A DNA stretch of 64,000 bases from Pusillimonas sp. DMV24BSW_D. Lineage in GTDB: Bacteria > Pseudomonadota > Gammaproteobacteria > Burkholderiales > Burkholderiaceae_B. Numbering within the stretch: the first letter of the stretch is position 1; each line of letters begins with the position of its first letter. The notes below the pieces were generated by a model, which was not told the origin of the DNA, did no database searches, and saw only the letters and a program-made list of their open reading frames with translations. The DNA lies in the NCBI RefSeq assembly GCF_011388195.1, contig NZ_CP049990.1, positions 1,860,001-1,924,000 on the forward strand, written 5' to 3'. Positions 18,399 to 29,196 of this stretch are shown in pieces. A program made the position numbers and the translations under genes.

Positions 18399-19307
18399 CT
18401 AGTGCCCATCCCAATAGCTGGGCTGGGCGTAGGTATTTTTCAGCATTTCCACGAAGACCCGCAGGCGTCGGGGTTGATGTTTGCGTTCTGTAAGAATGGC
18501 AAAAATACCATTTGGGGGAGCGGCGTACTCATCGAGCACACTTACAAGACGGCCTGCTTCAATTTCTTGCCGTACCTCCCACAGCGATCGCCATGCCAAC
18601 CCACAACCGGCCAGCGCCCATTCCAGCAAAACCGACCCGTCGGTACTGGTAAGAGTACCTTTGACCCTGTACGCCCTCACTTTACCGTTGTGTTGAAGCA
18701 ACCACCCTTTCGACTGATTTCCCTGGCTGCCGAACGACAGACAATTGTGCTGGATCAGGTCGTCGGGGGTACGGGGGCGGCCAAAGTGTTTGAGGTAATG
18801 GGGCGAGGCCACAATGATGCGGCGGTTATCTGCCAGGCGCATCCCGATGAACTGCGAGTCATCCAGGTCGCCGATTCGAATGGCGCAATCGTAACGTTCT
18901 TCAATCAGGTCGACCAGTCGGTCGGTCAGGTCGAGCGTAATGTTGATTTCGGGATAGCGTTGCAAAAAAGCCGGTACCAGCGGGGCGATGTGGCGCCGAC
19001 CAAACCCCGCAGGCGCGCTAATGCGCAGTTCGCCACTGGGGCGGGCGCTGCCTTGCGCCACCTGGCTCTCGGCTTCGGTCAGTTCTTTCAGAATGGATTG
19101 GGCCTTGTCCAGGAAGGCAGTGCCTTCCGTGGTCAGCGACAAACGCCGAGTCGAACGCACCAGCAATTTCACTCCCAGCCGTTTTTCCAGCGCATCCATG
19201 CGGCGCCCCATCATTGTGGGGGCAACCCCCTCGGCCCGGGCTGCGGCCGAAAGGCTTCCCAGTGTCGCGACCGACACAAAACTTTCCAGTTGTTTGAATT
19301 TATCCAT
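18399..19307 (-). CDS. LysR family transcriptional regulator
   Basis: LysR-type regulator of 302 aa. The N-terminal winged helix-turn-helix spans about residues 1-60 (QLESFVSVATLGSLSAAARA, followed by MGRRMDALEKRLGVKLLVRS), and the effector-binding domain fills the rest. It belongs by eye to the group of short-range LysR proteins of the DsdC/AaeR-like type with no identified effector. It is divergent from clpB, with 83 bases between, and may act on itself or on a distant target, since clpB has its own heat-shock-like promoter. Confidence 0.9.
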   Translation of the reverse strand: MDKFKQLESFVSVATLGSLSAAARAEGVAPTMMGRRMDALEKRLGVKLLVRSTRRLSLTTEGTAFLDKAQSILKELTEAESQVAQGSARPSGELRISAPAGFGRRHIAPLVPAFLQRYPEINITLDLTDRLVDLIEERYDCAIRIGDLDDSQFIGMRLADNRRIIVASPHYLKHFGRPRTPDDLIQHNCLSFGSQGNQSKGWLLQHNGKVRAYRVKGTLTSTDGSVLLEWALAGCGLAWRSLWEVRQEIEAGRLVSVLDEYAAPPNGIFAILTERKHQPRRLRVFVEMLKNTYAQPSYWDGH

Positions 19308-19316
19308 TTTTCACAT

Positions 19317-19346
19317 CTTGAAATGCTGCGCTGCGGCCTTATTTAA
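19317..19346 (+). promoter_or_regulatory. Sigma-32-like heat-shock promoter of clpB
   Basis: CTTGAAA at 19317-19323 matches the sigma-32 -35 element exactly. After 13 bases comes CCTTATTT at 19337-19344, matching six of eight bases of the -10 consensus CCCCATTT. The start of transcription would lie near 19352, about 38 bases before the clpB ATG. ClpB is a classical RpoH target. Confidence 0.7.
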
Positions 19347-19390
19347 TCACTATTCGAGCAAATGCTCAGCCTTAATTTTGAAAGAAGACT

Positions 19391-21988
19391 ATGCGATTCG
19401 ACAAACTAACAACCAAATTTCAGCAAGCCCTTGCCGATGCGCAAAGTCTTGCAATTCAGAACGATAATCAGTATATCGACCCGTTGCACTTGCTGTCGGC
19501 TTTGCTGGCGGACACAGACAGCGGGGCGGGGAGTTTGCTGGCGCGAGCGGGCGTGGCGGTGAATCGACTGGCGCCGGCGGTTAGCTCTGCCATCAAGTCC
19601 TTGGCGCAAGTGCCCGGTTCGGCAGGGAATGTGCAAATTGGGCGGGAGCTGCAATCGGTTCTCGCACGCACTGATAAAGAAGCCTCGAACCGCGGCGACG
19701 CCTATATTGCCAGCGAGCTTTTTTTGCTGGTGTTGGTCGACGACAAATGTGAAGCCGGCCGCTTGCTGCGTGAAGCGGGCGCGCAACGCAAACCTTTGGA
19801 AACCGCCATTGAGGCGGTGCGCGGTGGTGCCACGGTGGGCGATCCGGAAGGGGAGTCGAACCGTGAGGCTTTGTCGAAATATACGACCGATTTAACCGAG
19901 CGCGCGCGTGAGGGGAAGCTGGATCCGGTGATCGGCCGCGATGACGAAATCCGTCGCACTATCCAGATTCTGCAGCGTCGCACGAAGAACAACCCTGTGT
20001 TGATTGGTGAGCCGGGGGTGGGTAAAACGGCGATTGTGGAAGGCCTTGCCCAGCGGATTATCAATAATGAAGTGCCTGAAACACTGAAGGGCAAGCGGGT
20101 GCTATCACTGGATCTGGCTGCATTGCTGGCCGGCGCCAAGTATCGTGGTGAATTCGAGGAACGCCTGAAAGCGGTGTTGAAAGAGCTGTCGCAAGATCAG
20201 GGCGGCATTATTGTCTTTATCGATGAGTTGCACACTATGGTGGGAGCCGGTAAGGCCGAAGGCGCCATGGATGCCGGCAATATGCTGAAGCCGGCGCTGT
20301 CGCGCGGCGAGTTGCATTGCATTGGTGCTACCACGTTGGACGAATACCGCAAATATATTGAGAAAGATGCCGCCCTTGAGCGTCGTTTCCAGAAAGTGCT
20401 GGTAGACGAGCCTGATGTCGAGTCCACCATTGCTATTTTGCGCGGTTTGCAAGAACGCTATGAGCTTCACCACGGCGTGGCGATCACCGATCCGGCCATT
20501 GTGGCGGCGGCCGAGTTGTCACATCGCTACATTACCGACCGTTTCCTGCCGGACAAGGCTATCGACCTGATTGATGAGGCGGCCGCGCGTATCCGTATGG
20601 AGATCGACTCCAAACCGGAAGTGATGGATAAGCTGGATCGTCGCATTATTCAGCTGAAAATCGAGCGCGAGGCGGTGAAGAAGGAAACTGATGAAGGCTC
20701 CATGCGTCGTTTGAAAGTCATTGAAGATGAACTGGAGAAATTGCAGCGCGAATATAACGACTACGAGGAAATCTGGAAGTCGGAGAAAGCCGCTGTTCAG
20801 GGTTCACAATCGGTGAAGGAAGAAATTGAGCGCACCCGTGCCGAGATGGCCGAGCTGCAACGCAAAGGTCAGTTTGATAAGCTGGCTGAACTTCAGTACG
20901 GGAAATTGCCCGAGCTTGAAGCGCGCCTGAAGGCGGCGGAAGCAGGAAGTGGCGAAGAGCAGGAGAAGTCCGACAAGCCGCGTTTGCTGCGCACGGAAGT
21001 GGGTGCTGAAGAAATTGCTGAAGTGGTGTCGCGCGCAACCGGTATTCCGGTGTCAAAAATGATGCAGGGCGAACGGGAGAAGTTGCTTGGTATGGAAAGC
21101 CATCTGCATCGCCGCGTCGTAGGGCAGGACGAAGCGGTGAGCCTCGTGGCCGACGCTATCCGCCGCTCCCGCGCCGGGCTGGCCGACCCTGCACGGCCCT
21201 ATGGCTCATTCCTGTTCCTTGGCCCCACCGGCGTCGGCAAAACCGAGTTGACCAAAGCACTGGCTGATTTCTTGTTCGACTCCGAAGACCATATGATTCG
21301 GATCGATATGAGCGAATTTATGGAAAAGCACTCGGTGGCACGGTTGATTGGTGCGCCGCCGGGGTATGTGGGTTACGAAGAGGGTGGTTATTTAACCGAG
21401 GCTGTACGTCGTAAGCCATATAGCGTGATTTTGCTGGATGAAGTGGAAAAGGCGCATCCGGATGTCTTCAATGTGCTTTTGCAGGTGCTTGACGACGGTC
21501 GCCTGACCGACGGCCAGGGTCGTACTGTGGATTTTCGCAATACGGTGATTGTGATGACATCGAACCTTGGTTCGCATCATATCCAAAGTATGGCGGGGCA
21601 ACCCTACGAGGTGGTGAAGGAAGTCGTGTGGGAAGAATTGAAGACCTCGTTCCGTCCCGAGTTCCTGAACCGTATTGATGAAGTGGTCGTGTTCCACGGA
21701 TTAGAGGCCAAGCATATTGAGTCTATTGCCCGCATTCAGATCCAGCGTTTGCAGGCGCGTTTGGCACAGCACGAAATGCGGCTCGAAGTGTCTGATGCTG
21801 CACTGGCGCAACTGGCGCATGCGGGATTCGACCCTGTATTTGGCGCCCGTCCGTTGAAGCGGGCTATTCAGCAGCATATTGAAAACCCGGTCGCCAAGTT
21901 GATTCTGGAAGGCCGTTTCGGCCCCAAAGATGTCATTCCCGTGGATTGGCGCGACGACAAGTTCGTGTTTGAACGGACATTGCAGTAA
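19391..21988 (+). CDS. clpB: ATP-dependent chaperone ClpB
   Basis: ClpB is the hexameric disaggregase that works with DnaK to rescue aggregated proteins in the cytoplasm. The 865-residue protein has the N-terminal Clp repeat domain (1-145), a first AAA+ module with Walker A GEPGVGKT at 206-213, the coiled-coil middle domain near 410-525 rich in E, K and R, and a second AAA+ module with Walker A GPTGVGKT at about 611-618 and sensor region [12 protein letters not shown]. Full length for the family. A strong terminator follows. Confidence 0.98.
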   Translation: MRFDKLTTKFQQALADAQSLAIQNDNQYIDPLHLLSALLADTDSGAGSLLARAGVAVNRLAPAVSSAIKSLAQVPGSAGNVQIGRELQSVLARTDKEASNRGDAYIASELFLLVLVDDKCEAGRLLREAGAQRKPLETAIEAVRGGATVGDPEGESNREALSKYTTDLTERAREGKLDPVIGRDDEIRRTIQILQRRTKNNPVLIGEPGVGKTAIVEGLAQRIINNEVPETLKGKRVLSLDLAALLAGAKYRGEFEERLKAVLKELSQDQGGIIVFIDELHTMVGAGKAEGAMDAGNMLKPALSRGELHCIGATTLDEYRKYIEKDAALERRFQKVLVDEPDVESTIAILRGLQERYELHHGVAITDPAIVAAAELSHRYITDRFLPDKAIDLIDEAAARIRMEIDSKPEVMDKLDRRIIQLKIEREAVKKETDEGSMRRLKVIEDELEKLQREYNDYEEIWKSEKAAVQGSQSVKEEIERTRAEMAELQRKGQFDKLAELQYGKLPELEARLKAAEAGSGEEQEKSDKPRLLRTEVGAEEIAEVVSRATGIPVSKMMQGEREKLLGMESHLHRRVVGQDEAVSLVADAIRRSRAGLADPARPYGSFLFLGPTGVGKTELTKALADFLFDSEDHMIRIDMSEFMEKHSVARLIGAPPGYVGYEEGGYLTEAVRRKPYSVILLDEVEKAHPDVFNVLLQVLDDGRLTDGQGRTVDFRNTVIVMTSNLGSHHIQSMAGQPYEVVKEVVWEELKTSFRPEFLNRIDEVVVFHGLEAKHIESIARIQIQRLQARLAQHEMRLEVSDAALAQLAHAGFDPVFGARPLKRAIQQHIENPVAKLILEGRFGPKDVIPVDWRDDKFVFERTLQ

Positions 21989-21995
21989 AGGAAAC

Positions 21996-22024
21996 AAGGC
22001 CCGCTTAAAGAAGCGGGCCTTTTT
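21996..22024. terminator. Bidirectional terminator between clpB and queH
   Basis: AAGGCCCGCTT (21996-22006) pairs with AAGCGGGCCTT (22011-22021) across a four-base loop, and five T residues follow on the plus strand. The A-rich start gives a shorter T-run on the other strand, so it may also stop the queH transcript, whose stop codon is at 22025. Confidence 0.9.
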
Positions 22025-22684
22025 CTATAGCGTTTCTTCTCGCCCGTAGAACTTCACACCGATTTCAATGGCTTCGCGCCCTTGTGCTCGACGATGACGA
22101 TTGGTGTCGCGCAGTGAGTAAATGCAGCCGCAGTATTCTTGCTGATAAAAGTTTTCCCGCTTGCTGATTTCGATCATGCGGGCCGACCCGCCGCCTTTGC
22201 GCCAGTTGTAAGTCCAGTAGGCCAGGTCAGGGTAGCGGGCGGCGGCACGCTCGCCACAACCATTAATTTGATTCATGTCTTTCCAGCGTGAAATGCCCAA
22301 CGAACTGGTAATGGTATCGAACCCGTTCTCGTGTGCATAAAGCGCGGTGCGTTCGAAACGCATATCGAAACAGACCGTGCAGCGTTCGCCGCGTTCGGGT
22401 TCATTTTCCAGCCCTTTCACGCGCTCGAACCAATTGTCGCGGTCGTAATCGGCGTCGATGAACTCGATGTTGTGTTCTTCAGCAAAGCGGATATTCTCGT
22501 TTTTGCGAATCTCGTATTCACGGTCGGGGTGAATATTCGGGTTGTAGAAGAAAATACTGTATTCGATACCCGAGGCAGTCATGGCTTCCATGACTTCGCC
22601 CGAACAGGGCGCGCAGCACGAATGCAACAGCACTTTCCTGCGGTTGTCGGGTAGCTGAAGTTGGGGGCGTTTGTAATCACTCAT
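22025..22684 (-). CDS. queH: Epoxyqueuosine reductase QueH
   Basis: QueH (DUF208 family) reduces epoxyqueuosine in tRNA to queuosine and replaces the cobalamin enzyme QueG in some bacteria. The 219-residue protein has the cysteine sets of the family: [11 protein letters not shown] near residues 22-32, [15 protein letters not shown] near 99-113 and [13 protein letters not shown] near the C-terminus, which bind a 4Fe-4S cluster and a metal. ATG at 22684 gives [20 protein letters not shown]; the longer frame would run into glnE. It follows glnE by 10 bases, so the two are probably co-transcribed, with no obvious functional link. Confidence 0.94.
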   Translation of the reverse strand: MSDYKRPQLQLPDNRRKVLLHSCCAPCSGEVMEAMTASGIEYSIFFYNPNIHPDREYEIRKNENIRFAEEHNIEFIDADYDRDNWFERVKGLENEPERGERCTVCFDMRFERTALYAHENGFDTITSSLGISRWKDMNQINGCGERAAARYPDLAYWTYNWRKGGGSARMIEISKRENFYQQEYCGCIYSLRDTNRHRRAQGREAIEIGVKFYGREETL

Positions 22685-22694
22685 AAAGCGTATT

Positions 22695-25472
22695 TTAATC
22701 CGGTAAGACCGTATTCCAAAGTGCAATGACCGCATCGCGTTCAACCACGAACTCATCCTGGGAAACCCGGGCGGCTTCGGCACCCTGCAAACGCAAGCTA
22801 TGTTGCGCTTTGCGAAAGACCCGGTATGCATCAGAGACTTCCCGGGCAAGTGCGGCCGGAATAAGCTTTGCCTCGGAAGCCAGTTTCAGCAGGGTGATGT
22901 TGCCCAGGTTTTCCAGTAATACAGGGTGTTCGCGGGCGTGGCTGAGCACCAGGTATTGCGTAATAAACTCAATATCCACCATGCCGCCCCGGTCATGTTT
23001 CAGGTCGAACAGTTCACTGCGGTTTGGATGGCCGGCCGCGATTTTGCTGCGCATTTCCTTCACATTTTTATAAAGCGTGGCAGGGTCGCGCTCCAGCAGC
23101 AATACTTTACGACGCGTGGCCTCGAAGCGTTCCCCAACGCCGGGGTCACCGGCGGCAAAGCGGGCCCGGGTGATGGCCTGATGCTCCCAGGGCCAGGCGT
23201 GGGTAAGCTGATATTGTTCGAATGCATCAACGGAAACCGCCAATACACCGGCATCGCCGTCGGGTCGCAAGCGCAGGTCAATTTCGTACAGACGGCCGGA
23301 TGATGTCATGGTGGAAAGCCACGAGGCCATTCGTCGCCCCAGCTTCGCGTAGGTTTCGGCGGCGTCTTCGCGCTCGTCGTCGTATAGGAACACCAGATCG
23401 AGGTCGGATGCATAACCAAGTTCTTTGCCACCCAGGCGGCCGTAGGCAATGACGGCGAAGTGATGGGGAGGGACGGGCTGGTGGCGCTGTTCTTTGGGTT
23501 GCACCATGGGCCATACACGCTCGATGGTTTCGTTCAACAACATATCGGCCAGCGCCGATAGTTGGTCGGCCAGCTTTTCAACGCTTAATACACCGCCCAG
23601 GTCTTGTGCCAGTAATTGAAAACTGATCTGACGCTGCAAATCGCGCATTAAATTCATTTGCTGTTCAACGTCGGGTTGGCCCGACGGCAGCAGGCAGGCG
23701 TCGAGCTCGCTGCGTAACTGTTGTGCCAGTTCGTTGAAATTGGGCGGATCCATGAGCGAATGCCATTCGATCAGGCTGTCGAGCAGAAGTGGGTATTGAC
23801 GCAGGTATTGCGCCGCCCAGGGGCTGGCGCCAATAATTCGGGCAACCCGTGCAAGCGTTTCGGGGTACTCGGCAAGCAAGGCCAGATACGGGCTGCGCTG
23901 CGCGATTTGTTCCACTAAGTCGCATAGACGAATGGCGGTTTGTTCGGGGTTGCTGGTTCGATGCGCCGTTTCCAGCATGGCAGGCAGCAGGGTTTTAACG
24001 CGTTTGCGGCTGCTGGTGGGCAGGCTGCGGATACGATGGCTTTTCATCAAAGCCTGAATGCGTTGCGCAACGGATTCACTGGCCTCACCAAAATAGGCTT
24101 TGACCTCGTCTTCCAGCTCGTCGGGGCTGGTATCCATGGTGGGGTTGTCGTTTTCCTCTTCCTGCGACTCTCCCATCCCCGCGAGGCGAAAGGCGTTGCG
24201 GAAAGTGCCATTGACGAACGCCCGGTGTGCATTCAGCGTTTCCTCGAACTCGGAACTGGCCATGCCCATGGCAAAGGCAAGTTCTTCACGTAATTCGGGA
24301 TTGTGTGGCAACAAGTGCGTTTGTTCGTCTTCACGGTATTGAAGAAGGTGCTCTGTTCGACGCAAAAACAAGTATGCTTCTTCGAGGCGACGCGACAACG
24401 TTTCTTCAATGATCCCGGCTGAGAATTGTTGCTTCAAGGCTTTCAGCAGATTGCGTTTTTGCAGCGAAGGCGTGCGGCCGCCTCGGATAAGCTGATTCAG
24501 TTGCACCACAAACTCAATTTCCCGGATTCCGCCATCGCCCAGTTTGATATTGTGTTTGGCGTCGATACCGTTGCGCCGGGTGGCGCGGCGGTTCCAGTCT
24601 TCCCGAATGCGTTCGCGCAATGCGCGCAGCGACGACAACGCATCGAAATCAAAATATTTGCGGTAGACAAATGGGCGACGCAGTGCTTCCAATTGCGCGC
24701 GCTGGGGTTTCGGATCACTGTCGTCAAACGCTTTGGCAGGCACAACGCGGGCTTTAAGCCAGGCATAGCGCTCCCATTCCCGTCCCTGGGTGACCAAATA
24801 ATTTTCCAGTGCGTCCAGGCTCCAGGCCAAAGGACCCGAGTCGCCGTCGGGGCGCAAGCGCAGGTCGGTGCGAAAAACGACGCCATACTGATCGGGTTCC
24901 GAAAGAATGGGCATCATCCGTTGTGTTACGCGCCCATAGAATTCGTGATGGCTGATTTTGCGCCGCCCGCCCGTTTCGCCTTCCTCACCGTACAGCATAA
25001 TGAGGTCGATATCAGACGAGACATTGAGTTCACGTCCGCCCAGTTTCCCCATCGCCAGGATGAGCATTTCCTGGGGTTTCCCGGTGCTAGGGTCAATCGG
25101 TGTGCCATGAATTTCAGCCAGTTCCGTTGCGACCGTGCGATAGGCTTGCGCAATCGCCAGGTCGGCCAAATACGACATGGCTTTAACGACTTCTTTGAGA
25201 TCGGCCAGTTTTGCCAGGTCGCGCACAAGGATGGTGTAAAACACCTGGCTACGGATTTCGCGCAGCGCTTTGCGCAGCGTATCAAGCGGTACAATGGCCT
25301 CGGCTGAATCGGCCTGTATGGCATCCAGAAACCATTGGTCGATGCGGGTGGGCGTAACCGGTTCTTGGGCGGCTTGTTCAAGCCAGGTTTCAAACTCGGG
25401 GCTGCCTGCGAGCTTTCGTCGCAGTGCCCCCGACCAACGGGAAGCAGTTTGTATCGGCGTAGTGTGGTTCAT
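22695..25472 (-). CDS. glnE: Bifunctional glutamine synthetase adenylyltransferase/deadenylase
   Basis: GlnE attaches AMP to, or removes it from, glutamine synthetase and so tunes nitrogen assimilation. The protein is 925 aa from the ATG at 25472 (a TTG seven codons upstream is an alternative). It has two nucleotidyltransferase halves: the N-terminal deadenylase motif [17 protein letters not shown] near residue 158 and the C-terminal adenylyltransferase motif [19 protein letters not shown] near residue 675, each with the metal-binding DxD, and each followed by an RPDG loop ([20 protein letters not shown]). Length matches the family (about 900-950). Confidence 0.97.
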   Translation of the reverse strand: MNHTTPIQTASRWSGALRRKLAGSPEFETWLEQAAQEPVTPTRIDQWFLDAIQADSAEAIVPLDTLRKALREIRSQVFYTILVRDLAKLADLKEVVKAMSYLADLAIAQAYRTVATELAEIHGTPIDPSTGKPQEMLILAMGKLGGRELNVSSDIDLIMLYGEEGETGGRRKISHHEFYGRVTQRMMPILSEPDQYGVVFRTDLRLRPDGDSGPLAWSLDALENYLVTQGREWERYAWLKARVVPAKAFDDSDPKPQRAQLEALRRPFVYRKYFDFDALSSLRALRERIREDWNRRATRRNGIDAKHNIKLGDGGIREIEFVVQLNQLIRGGRTPSLQKRNLLKALKQQFSAGIIEETLSRRLEEAYLFLRRTEHLLQYREDEQTHLLPHNPELREELAFAMGMASSEFEETLNAHRAFVNGTFRNAFRLAGMGESQEEENDNPTMDTSPDELEDEVKAYFGEASESVAQRIQALMKSHRIRSLPTSSRKRVKTLLPAMLETAHRTSNPEQTAIRLCDLVEQIAQRSPYLALLAEYPETLARVARIIGASPWAAQYLRQYPLLLDSLIEWHSLMDPPNFNELAQQLRSELDACLLPSGQPDVEQQMNLMRDLQRQISFQLLAQDLGGVLSVEKLADQLSALADMLLNETIERVWPMVQPKEQRHQPVPPHHFAVIAYGRLGGKELGYASDLDLVFLYDDEREDAAETYAKLGRRMASWLSTMTSSGRLYEIDLRLRPDGDAGVLAVSVDAFEQYQLTHAWPWEHQAITRARFAAGDPGVGERFEATRRKVLLLERDPATLYKNVKEMRSKIAAGHPNRSELFDLKHDRGGMVDIEFITQYLVLSHAREHPVLLENLGNITLLKLASEAKLIPAALAREVSDAYRVFRKAQHSLRLQGAEAARVSQDEFVVERDAVIALWNTVLPD

Positions 25473-25569
25473 GCTAAAACGTGTAAGACGCAACCAGAAA
25501 ATTCGGGTATAAGTCGAACAAGATACCGCAAAACGCGCTTGTCATGTTGTTAGGTTAATCAGGGATTTC

Positions 25570-28500
25570 GTGCGTTCGTTTCCTAAAATACTACGCCGGC
25601 TGGGTTGGCTGGCCCTGTTCATTTATCTCGCTTTGGCGTCGGCCATTCTCGTTTTGCGCTACGGGATATTGCCTAACATTGATACCTGGCGTTCCGCAAT
25701 TGAGCAGCAACTATCGCAGACGATGGGGGGAGAGGTTTCCCTGGAGCGGTTGCGGGCCGATTGGAAAGGCCTGAATCCCAGCTTCGACATAACCGGTTTG
25801 CGTATTCACGATAATAGCAATGACCCGGTGCTTAGCCTGCCCCGCGTGCGTGCCCAACTGAGTTGGCTCGCGTTGTTGCGTGGGCAGGTTCAGTTTTCCA
25901 CCTTGCAGGCCCAAGGCCTGGAACTGGACGTGCGCCGCGATCCGCAAAATAATTTTTGGGTGCTTGGGCACGAGATTGATATATTTGATGGCGATAATAA
26001 CGATAAAACGTCGCCCCCGGCGCTGCAATGGTTACTGGGCCAGAAGTCGCTCGTCCTGACGCAGGCAACGGTGCATTGGAAAGACGAGTTGCGCAATGCC
26101 CCGGTTTTGTCATTGGAAAACGTTTATATTCAGTTCGAGGGGGATGGCCGCACCTATCAGGCGCGTATGCGAGCCGGCGCACAGGCTTTGATGCATTCAG
26201 CAGAATTATTGGTTGAGCTGCAGTTCGAACAAGACTTAACGACTGCCGCAATGTCGGCGCAGGCGGGCTCATTGCCCGCCTGGAAGGCTCGGGCTTATGC
26301 AGACATGCAAAACATGAATTCTGTGGCCTGGGCGCCGTGGGCTGACGTGCCAATAGCGCTGCAAAGTGCCATGGTGTCGACGCAGGCCTGGGTGGAGGCG
26401 CAGCGTAATCAGGCACCGCGGGTGACGCTTGACGCAAAAGTCATGAACGCCCAGTGGAGCGGTGCTGAAAACGCCGAAATCAAAGTAGACGATATGCGTG
26501 TTTTTGCACAGGGCGAGCTTCCTCTCCATAGCGGCGCAGCGCAGAGCACGGAGGCAACGCAGTTGGCTTTTGGCGTTCGTTTGCAAGCCATGGATGTTGA
26601 CATGCCGTCGATCTTCAGCAACCCACTGGCTTTCGATGATATCCGGTTGGGTGGAAAGCTAAGCCACGAACAGGGCGCGCTAAAGCAGCTTGATTTACAT
26701 GTCGCCCGCATCGTCAATGCCGATATGGATGTCTCCTTTGAGGGGCATTGGCATGACGATCCGGCCCTGTCATTGGGGGCGGTGGAAACGCAGGGTCGCT
26801 TTGCCCGGGCAAGCTTGAGCGCCATTCATCGTTATCTGCCGCTGGAAGTGGATGCCGATGCACGCGACTGGATGTCTACCGGCTTGGTGCAGGGCCAGTT
26901 GTTGGGGGCCGGGTTTGTATTGCGTGGTGATCTGGCTGCTTTTCCATTCGGCGATGCGCCTGAAAAAGGGTACTTTTATGTGGGAGGCCCGCTCAAGGAC
27001 GCCATTATCGATTATGTGCCGTCAACACCCGATAGTCAGGGGTGGCCGCGCCTGGAGGGTTTGAACGGCTTGGCATCGTTAACCGGGGTTGATCTCCGTG
27101 TTCAGGCAAATGCGGGTAGCGTAATACCGGGCGACGGCCCTGCTATCACTCTTAATCGGGTGTTGGCACGTATCCCCAATATTGAAGACAACGCCATATT
27201 GTCGATTGAGGGGCAGTCATCGGCGCCGGCCACCGCTTATCTGGCGTTAAACCGACATTCGCCGCTGGGTGGACTGCTGGACAATGCTTTGGACGAGGCA
27301 CGCGCCGACGGTGTCTGGAATGTGCCTTTATGGTTGAATGTGCCACTTTACGATACCGATAAAACAACCGTGTCGGGGTCCGTCGTGTTCAATGGCGGAA
27401 CCTTCCAACTAGATTCCGTTATGCCGGTTATGTCGGGAGTGAACGGCCAGCTTGATTTTTCCGATACCGGCATTCGTTCGCAGGGTGTCAAAGCAACTGC
27501 TTTGGGAGGCGTACTAGCCATTTCGGGGGGGCTGGGCGGTGATAATAAGAACCTTGTGATTGCAGGCGAAGCAAGCTCTCAAGCCATTGCCCGTTTCGCC
27601 GGGTTAAGTAATGACGTGGGCCTGGAGGGGCGGGCTGCCTATCGGGTTGCGGTCGAGCGTACGCCGGCCGGGCGTTACGATATCGCCTTAACGTCGAACC
27701 TGAAGGGCATGCGTATTGACTTGCCTAGTCCTTTAGGCAAATTTGCCGATGAAAGCAAGGAGCTTGAGGCTAGGTGGGCGCCGCTGGGGCAAGGGCGGGC
27801 TCAGTTGCAGGTGCGTATCGGTAGCGACATTCGCATGGACATGCGCCGTGATCCAGCCGTGAAAGGAGCATATTTCAACCGTGCAGTGATAGCGTTGAAT
27901 CAACCACTGGCGCTTCCTGATGTCGGAATGAGTATTGACGTTCGGTATCCGGCGTTGGATCTGGACGCCTGGCTGGCCTTGATGGGTTCCCCGTCTCAGG
28001 AAGCCTCAGCGTCCCCAGGCTTGTTGCCGGCACTCAATCAAGTTCGTATTCAGTCTGATCGCTTGCGTGTACAGGATGTTGACTTGACCAAGGCAACGTT
28101 AACGTTGTCGCCGCTTAGGCAACCCGATGGATGGCGAGTGGATATCAGTTCCAGCCAGACTGCCGGTACGTTATGGTGGCGGGAACCTATCTTGGGCAAA
28201 CCGGCTTCACTTGAGGGTAAGTTTGCCCGGCTGGCGTTAGGGAACCCGGATGCCCCGGAACCAACGACTGAAATCAAGCCGCCGTCTGAATCACGATTCG
28301 AAGACTTCAAAATACCGTCACTTAATCTGGTGGTGGACGATCTGGTGGTGTACGGCGAAAGTGTGGGCGCCGTGACACTCAATGGTTCCGCCTCGGGCGC
28401 CGGCCGCGTTCTGAATATTGATCAATTGGAAATTAAAAATACCGGTGCAACGCTAAACGGGAAAGGCGCCTGGCGGCTGGACGGCGGCAACCGGGGCTTG

Positions 28501-29121
28501 TCGCTGAATGCCTCTTTGGCGGTCCAGGACCTGGGGCGGTTTCTTGATCATGTGGGATTGAAGCGGGCGGTAACCGGCGGCCATGGTTATGTCGAAGGCA
28601 CACTCACCTGGAATAATCTGCCGTGGCGTTTTCAGAAGTCTGACTTGCAGGGGCAGTTGAACGTTAAGTTGGAGAAAGGGCGTTTAAGCTCCGTGAACTC
28701 AAGGTCGGCACGTGTTTTGGAGTTACTGTCATTGCAGTCTTTGCAGCGGATTCTTTCATTCGACGCGAATCCCGAAGGGGCGTTTGCGCAAGGGTTTCCG
28801 TTTGATTTACTGGAAGGCTCCATACAAATTCAAAGTGGCGTGATGAGTACCAATAACTTTCGCGTAAATAGCGCAGTAGGCACAATCAGCCTGGGTGGCG
28901 ACGTCAATGTGGTGAATGAAACGCTTGATTTACAGGCGATGGTGGTGCCTAACCTGGATATGAGCGGGGCCTCGGTGGCCGCAGGTATTATTAATCCGAT
29001 TGTGGGTGTCGGGGCGTTCCTAACGCAATGGCTTTTGAAAGCACCGCTTAGCAAGGCGATGACGGTTCATTATGATGTTTCCGGAACCTGGGCCGATCCA
29101 CAGTTGCGTGAGCTGAAATAA
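25570..29121 (+). CDS. yhdP: YhdP-type AsmA-like phospholipid transport protein
   Basis: Very large protein (1183 aa) of the YhdP family (DUF3971 and AsmA-like C-terminal domain). Members are anchored in the inner membrane and form a long beta-groove that spans the periplasm; with TamB and YdbH they carry phospholipids to the outer membrane. A single N-terminal helix (about residues 10-30) follows the basic start MRSFPKILRRLGWLALF, and the rest is repetitive beta-rich sequence. The last 150 residues, including FPFDLLEGSIQIQSGVMST and the hydrophobic NPIVGVGAFLTQWLLKAP, are the AsmA-like end. The start is GTG, supported by AGGGA five bases upstream. Confidence 0.9.
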   Translation: MRSFPKILRRLGWLALFIYLALASAILVLRYGILPNIDTWRSAIEQQLSQTMGGEVSLERLRADWKGLNPSFDITGLRIHDNSNDPVLSLPRVRAQLSWLALLRGQVQFSTLQAQGLELDVRRDPQNNFWVLGHEIDIFDGDNNDKTSPPALQWLLGQKSLVLTQATVHWKDELRNAPVLSLENVYIQFEGDGRTYQARMRAGAQALMHSAELLVELQFEQDLTTAAMSAQAGSLPAWKARAYADMQNMNSVAWAPWADVPIALQSAMVSTQAWVEAQRNQAPRVTLDAKVMNAQWSGAENAEIKVDDMRVFAQGELPLHSGAAQSTEATQLAFGVRLQAMDVDMPSIFSNPLAFDDIRLGGKLSHEQGALKQLDLHVARIVNADMDVSFEGHWHDDPALSLGAVETQGRFARASLSAIHRYLPLEVDADARDWMSTGLVQGQLLGAGFVLRGDLAAFPFGDAPEKGYFYVGGPLKDAIIDYVPSTPDSQGWPRLEGLNGLASLTGVDLRVQANAGSVIPGDGPAITLNRVLARIPNIEDNAILSIEGQSSAPATAYLALNRHSPLGGLLDNALDEARADGVWNVPLWLNVPLYDTDKTTVSGSVVFNGGTFQLDSVMPVMSGVNGQLDFSDTGIRSQGVKATALGGVLAISGGLGGDNKNLVIAGEASSQAIARFAGLSNDVGLEGRAAYRVAVERTPAGRYDIALTSNLKGMRIDLPSPLGKFADESKELEARWAPLGQGRAQLQVRIGSDIRMDMRRDPAVKGAYFNRAVIALNQPLALPDVGMSIDVRYPALDLDAWLALMGSPSQEASASPGLLPALNQVRIQSDRLRVQDVDLTKATLTLSPLRQPDGWRVDISSSQTAGTLWWREPILGKPASLEGKFARLALGNPDAPEPTTEIKPPSESRFEDFKIPSLNLVVDDLVVYGESVGAVTLNGSASGAGRVLNIDQLEIKNTGATLNGKGAWRLDGGNRGLSLNASLAVQDLGRFLDHVGLKRAVTGGHGYVEGTLTWNNLPWRFQKSDLQGQLNVKLEKGRLSSVNSRSARVLELLSLQSLQRILSFDANPEGAFAQGFPFDLLEGSIQIQSGVMSTNNFRVNSAVGTISLGGDVNVVNETLDLQAMVVPNLDMSGASVAAGIINPIVGVGAFLTQWLLKAPLSKAMTVHYDVSGTWADPQLRELK

Positions 29122-29125
29122 GAAG

Positions 29126-29166
29126 GGGTTGGCCTTCTGGTGGTGTTATGAACCACCGGCCAACCC
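29126..29166. terminator. Long hairpin between yhdP and gdhA
   Basis: GGGTTGGCC (29126-29134) pairs with GGCCAACCC (29158-29166), and an inner GGTGGT pairs with ACCACC near the loop. It lies between two converging genes and could end transcription from both. No T-run of more than three follows, so Rho or another factor may be needed. Confidence 0.6.
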
Positions 29167-29196
29167 AATCTGTTTAGTCACGTGCATTCCTTGGTG

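Noticed and set aside
18357-19346. 329-aa open frame on the plus strand
   Set aside because: It mirrors the LysR gene on the other strand, which has a clear helix-turn-helix and family length; no ribosome site or known motif supports the plus frame.
24426-25307. 293-aa open frame on the plus strand
   Set aside because: It lies fully antisense to glnE, whose motifs are certain, and its translation has no recognisable domain. It is a shadow of codon bias in glnE.
25832-26437. 201-aa open frame on the minus strand inside yhdP
   Set aside because: It is antisense to a long protein with consistent AsmA-like sequence, and it is rich in P, R and A as expected for a shadow frame.
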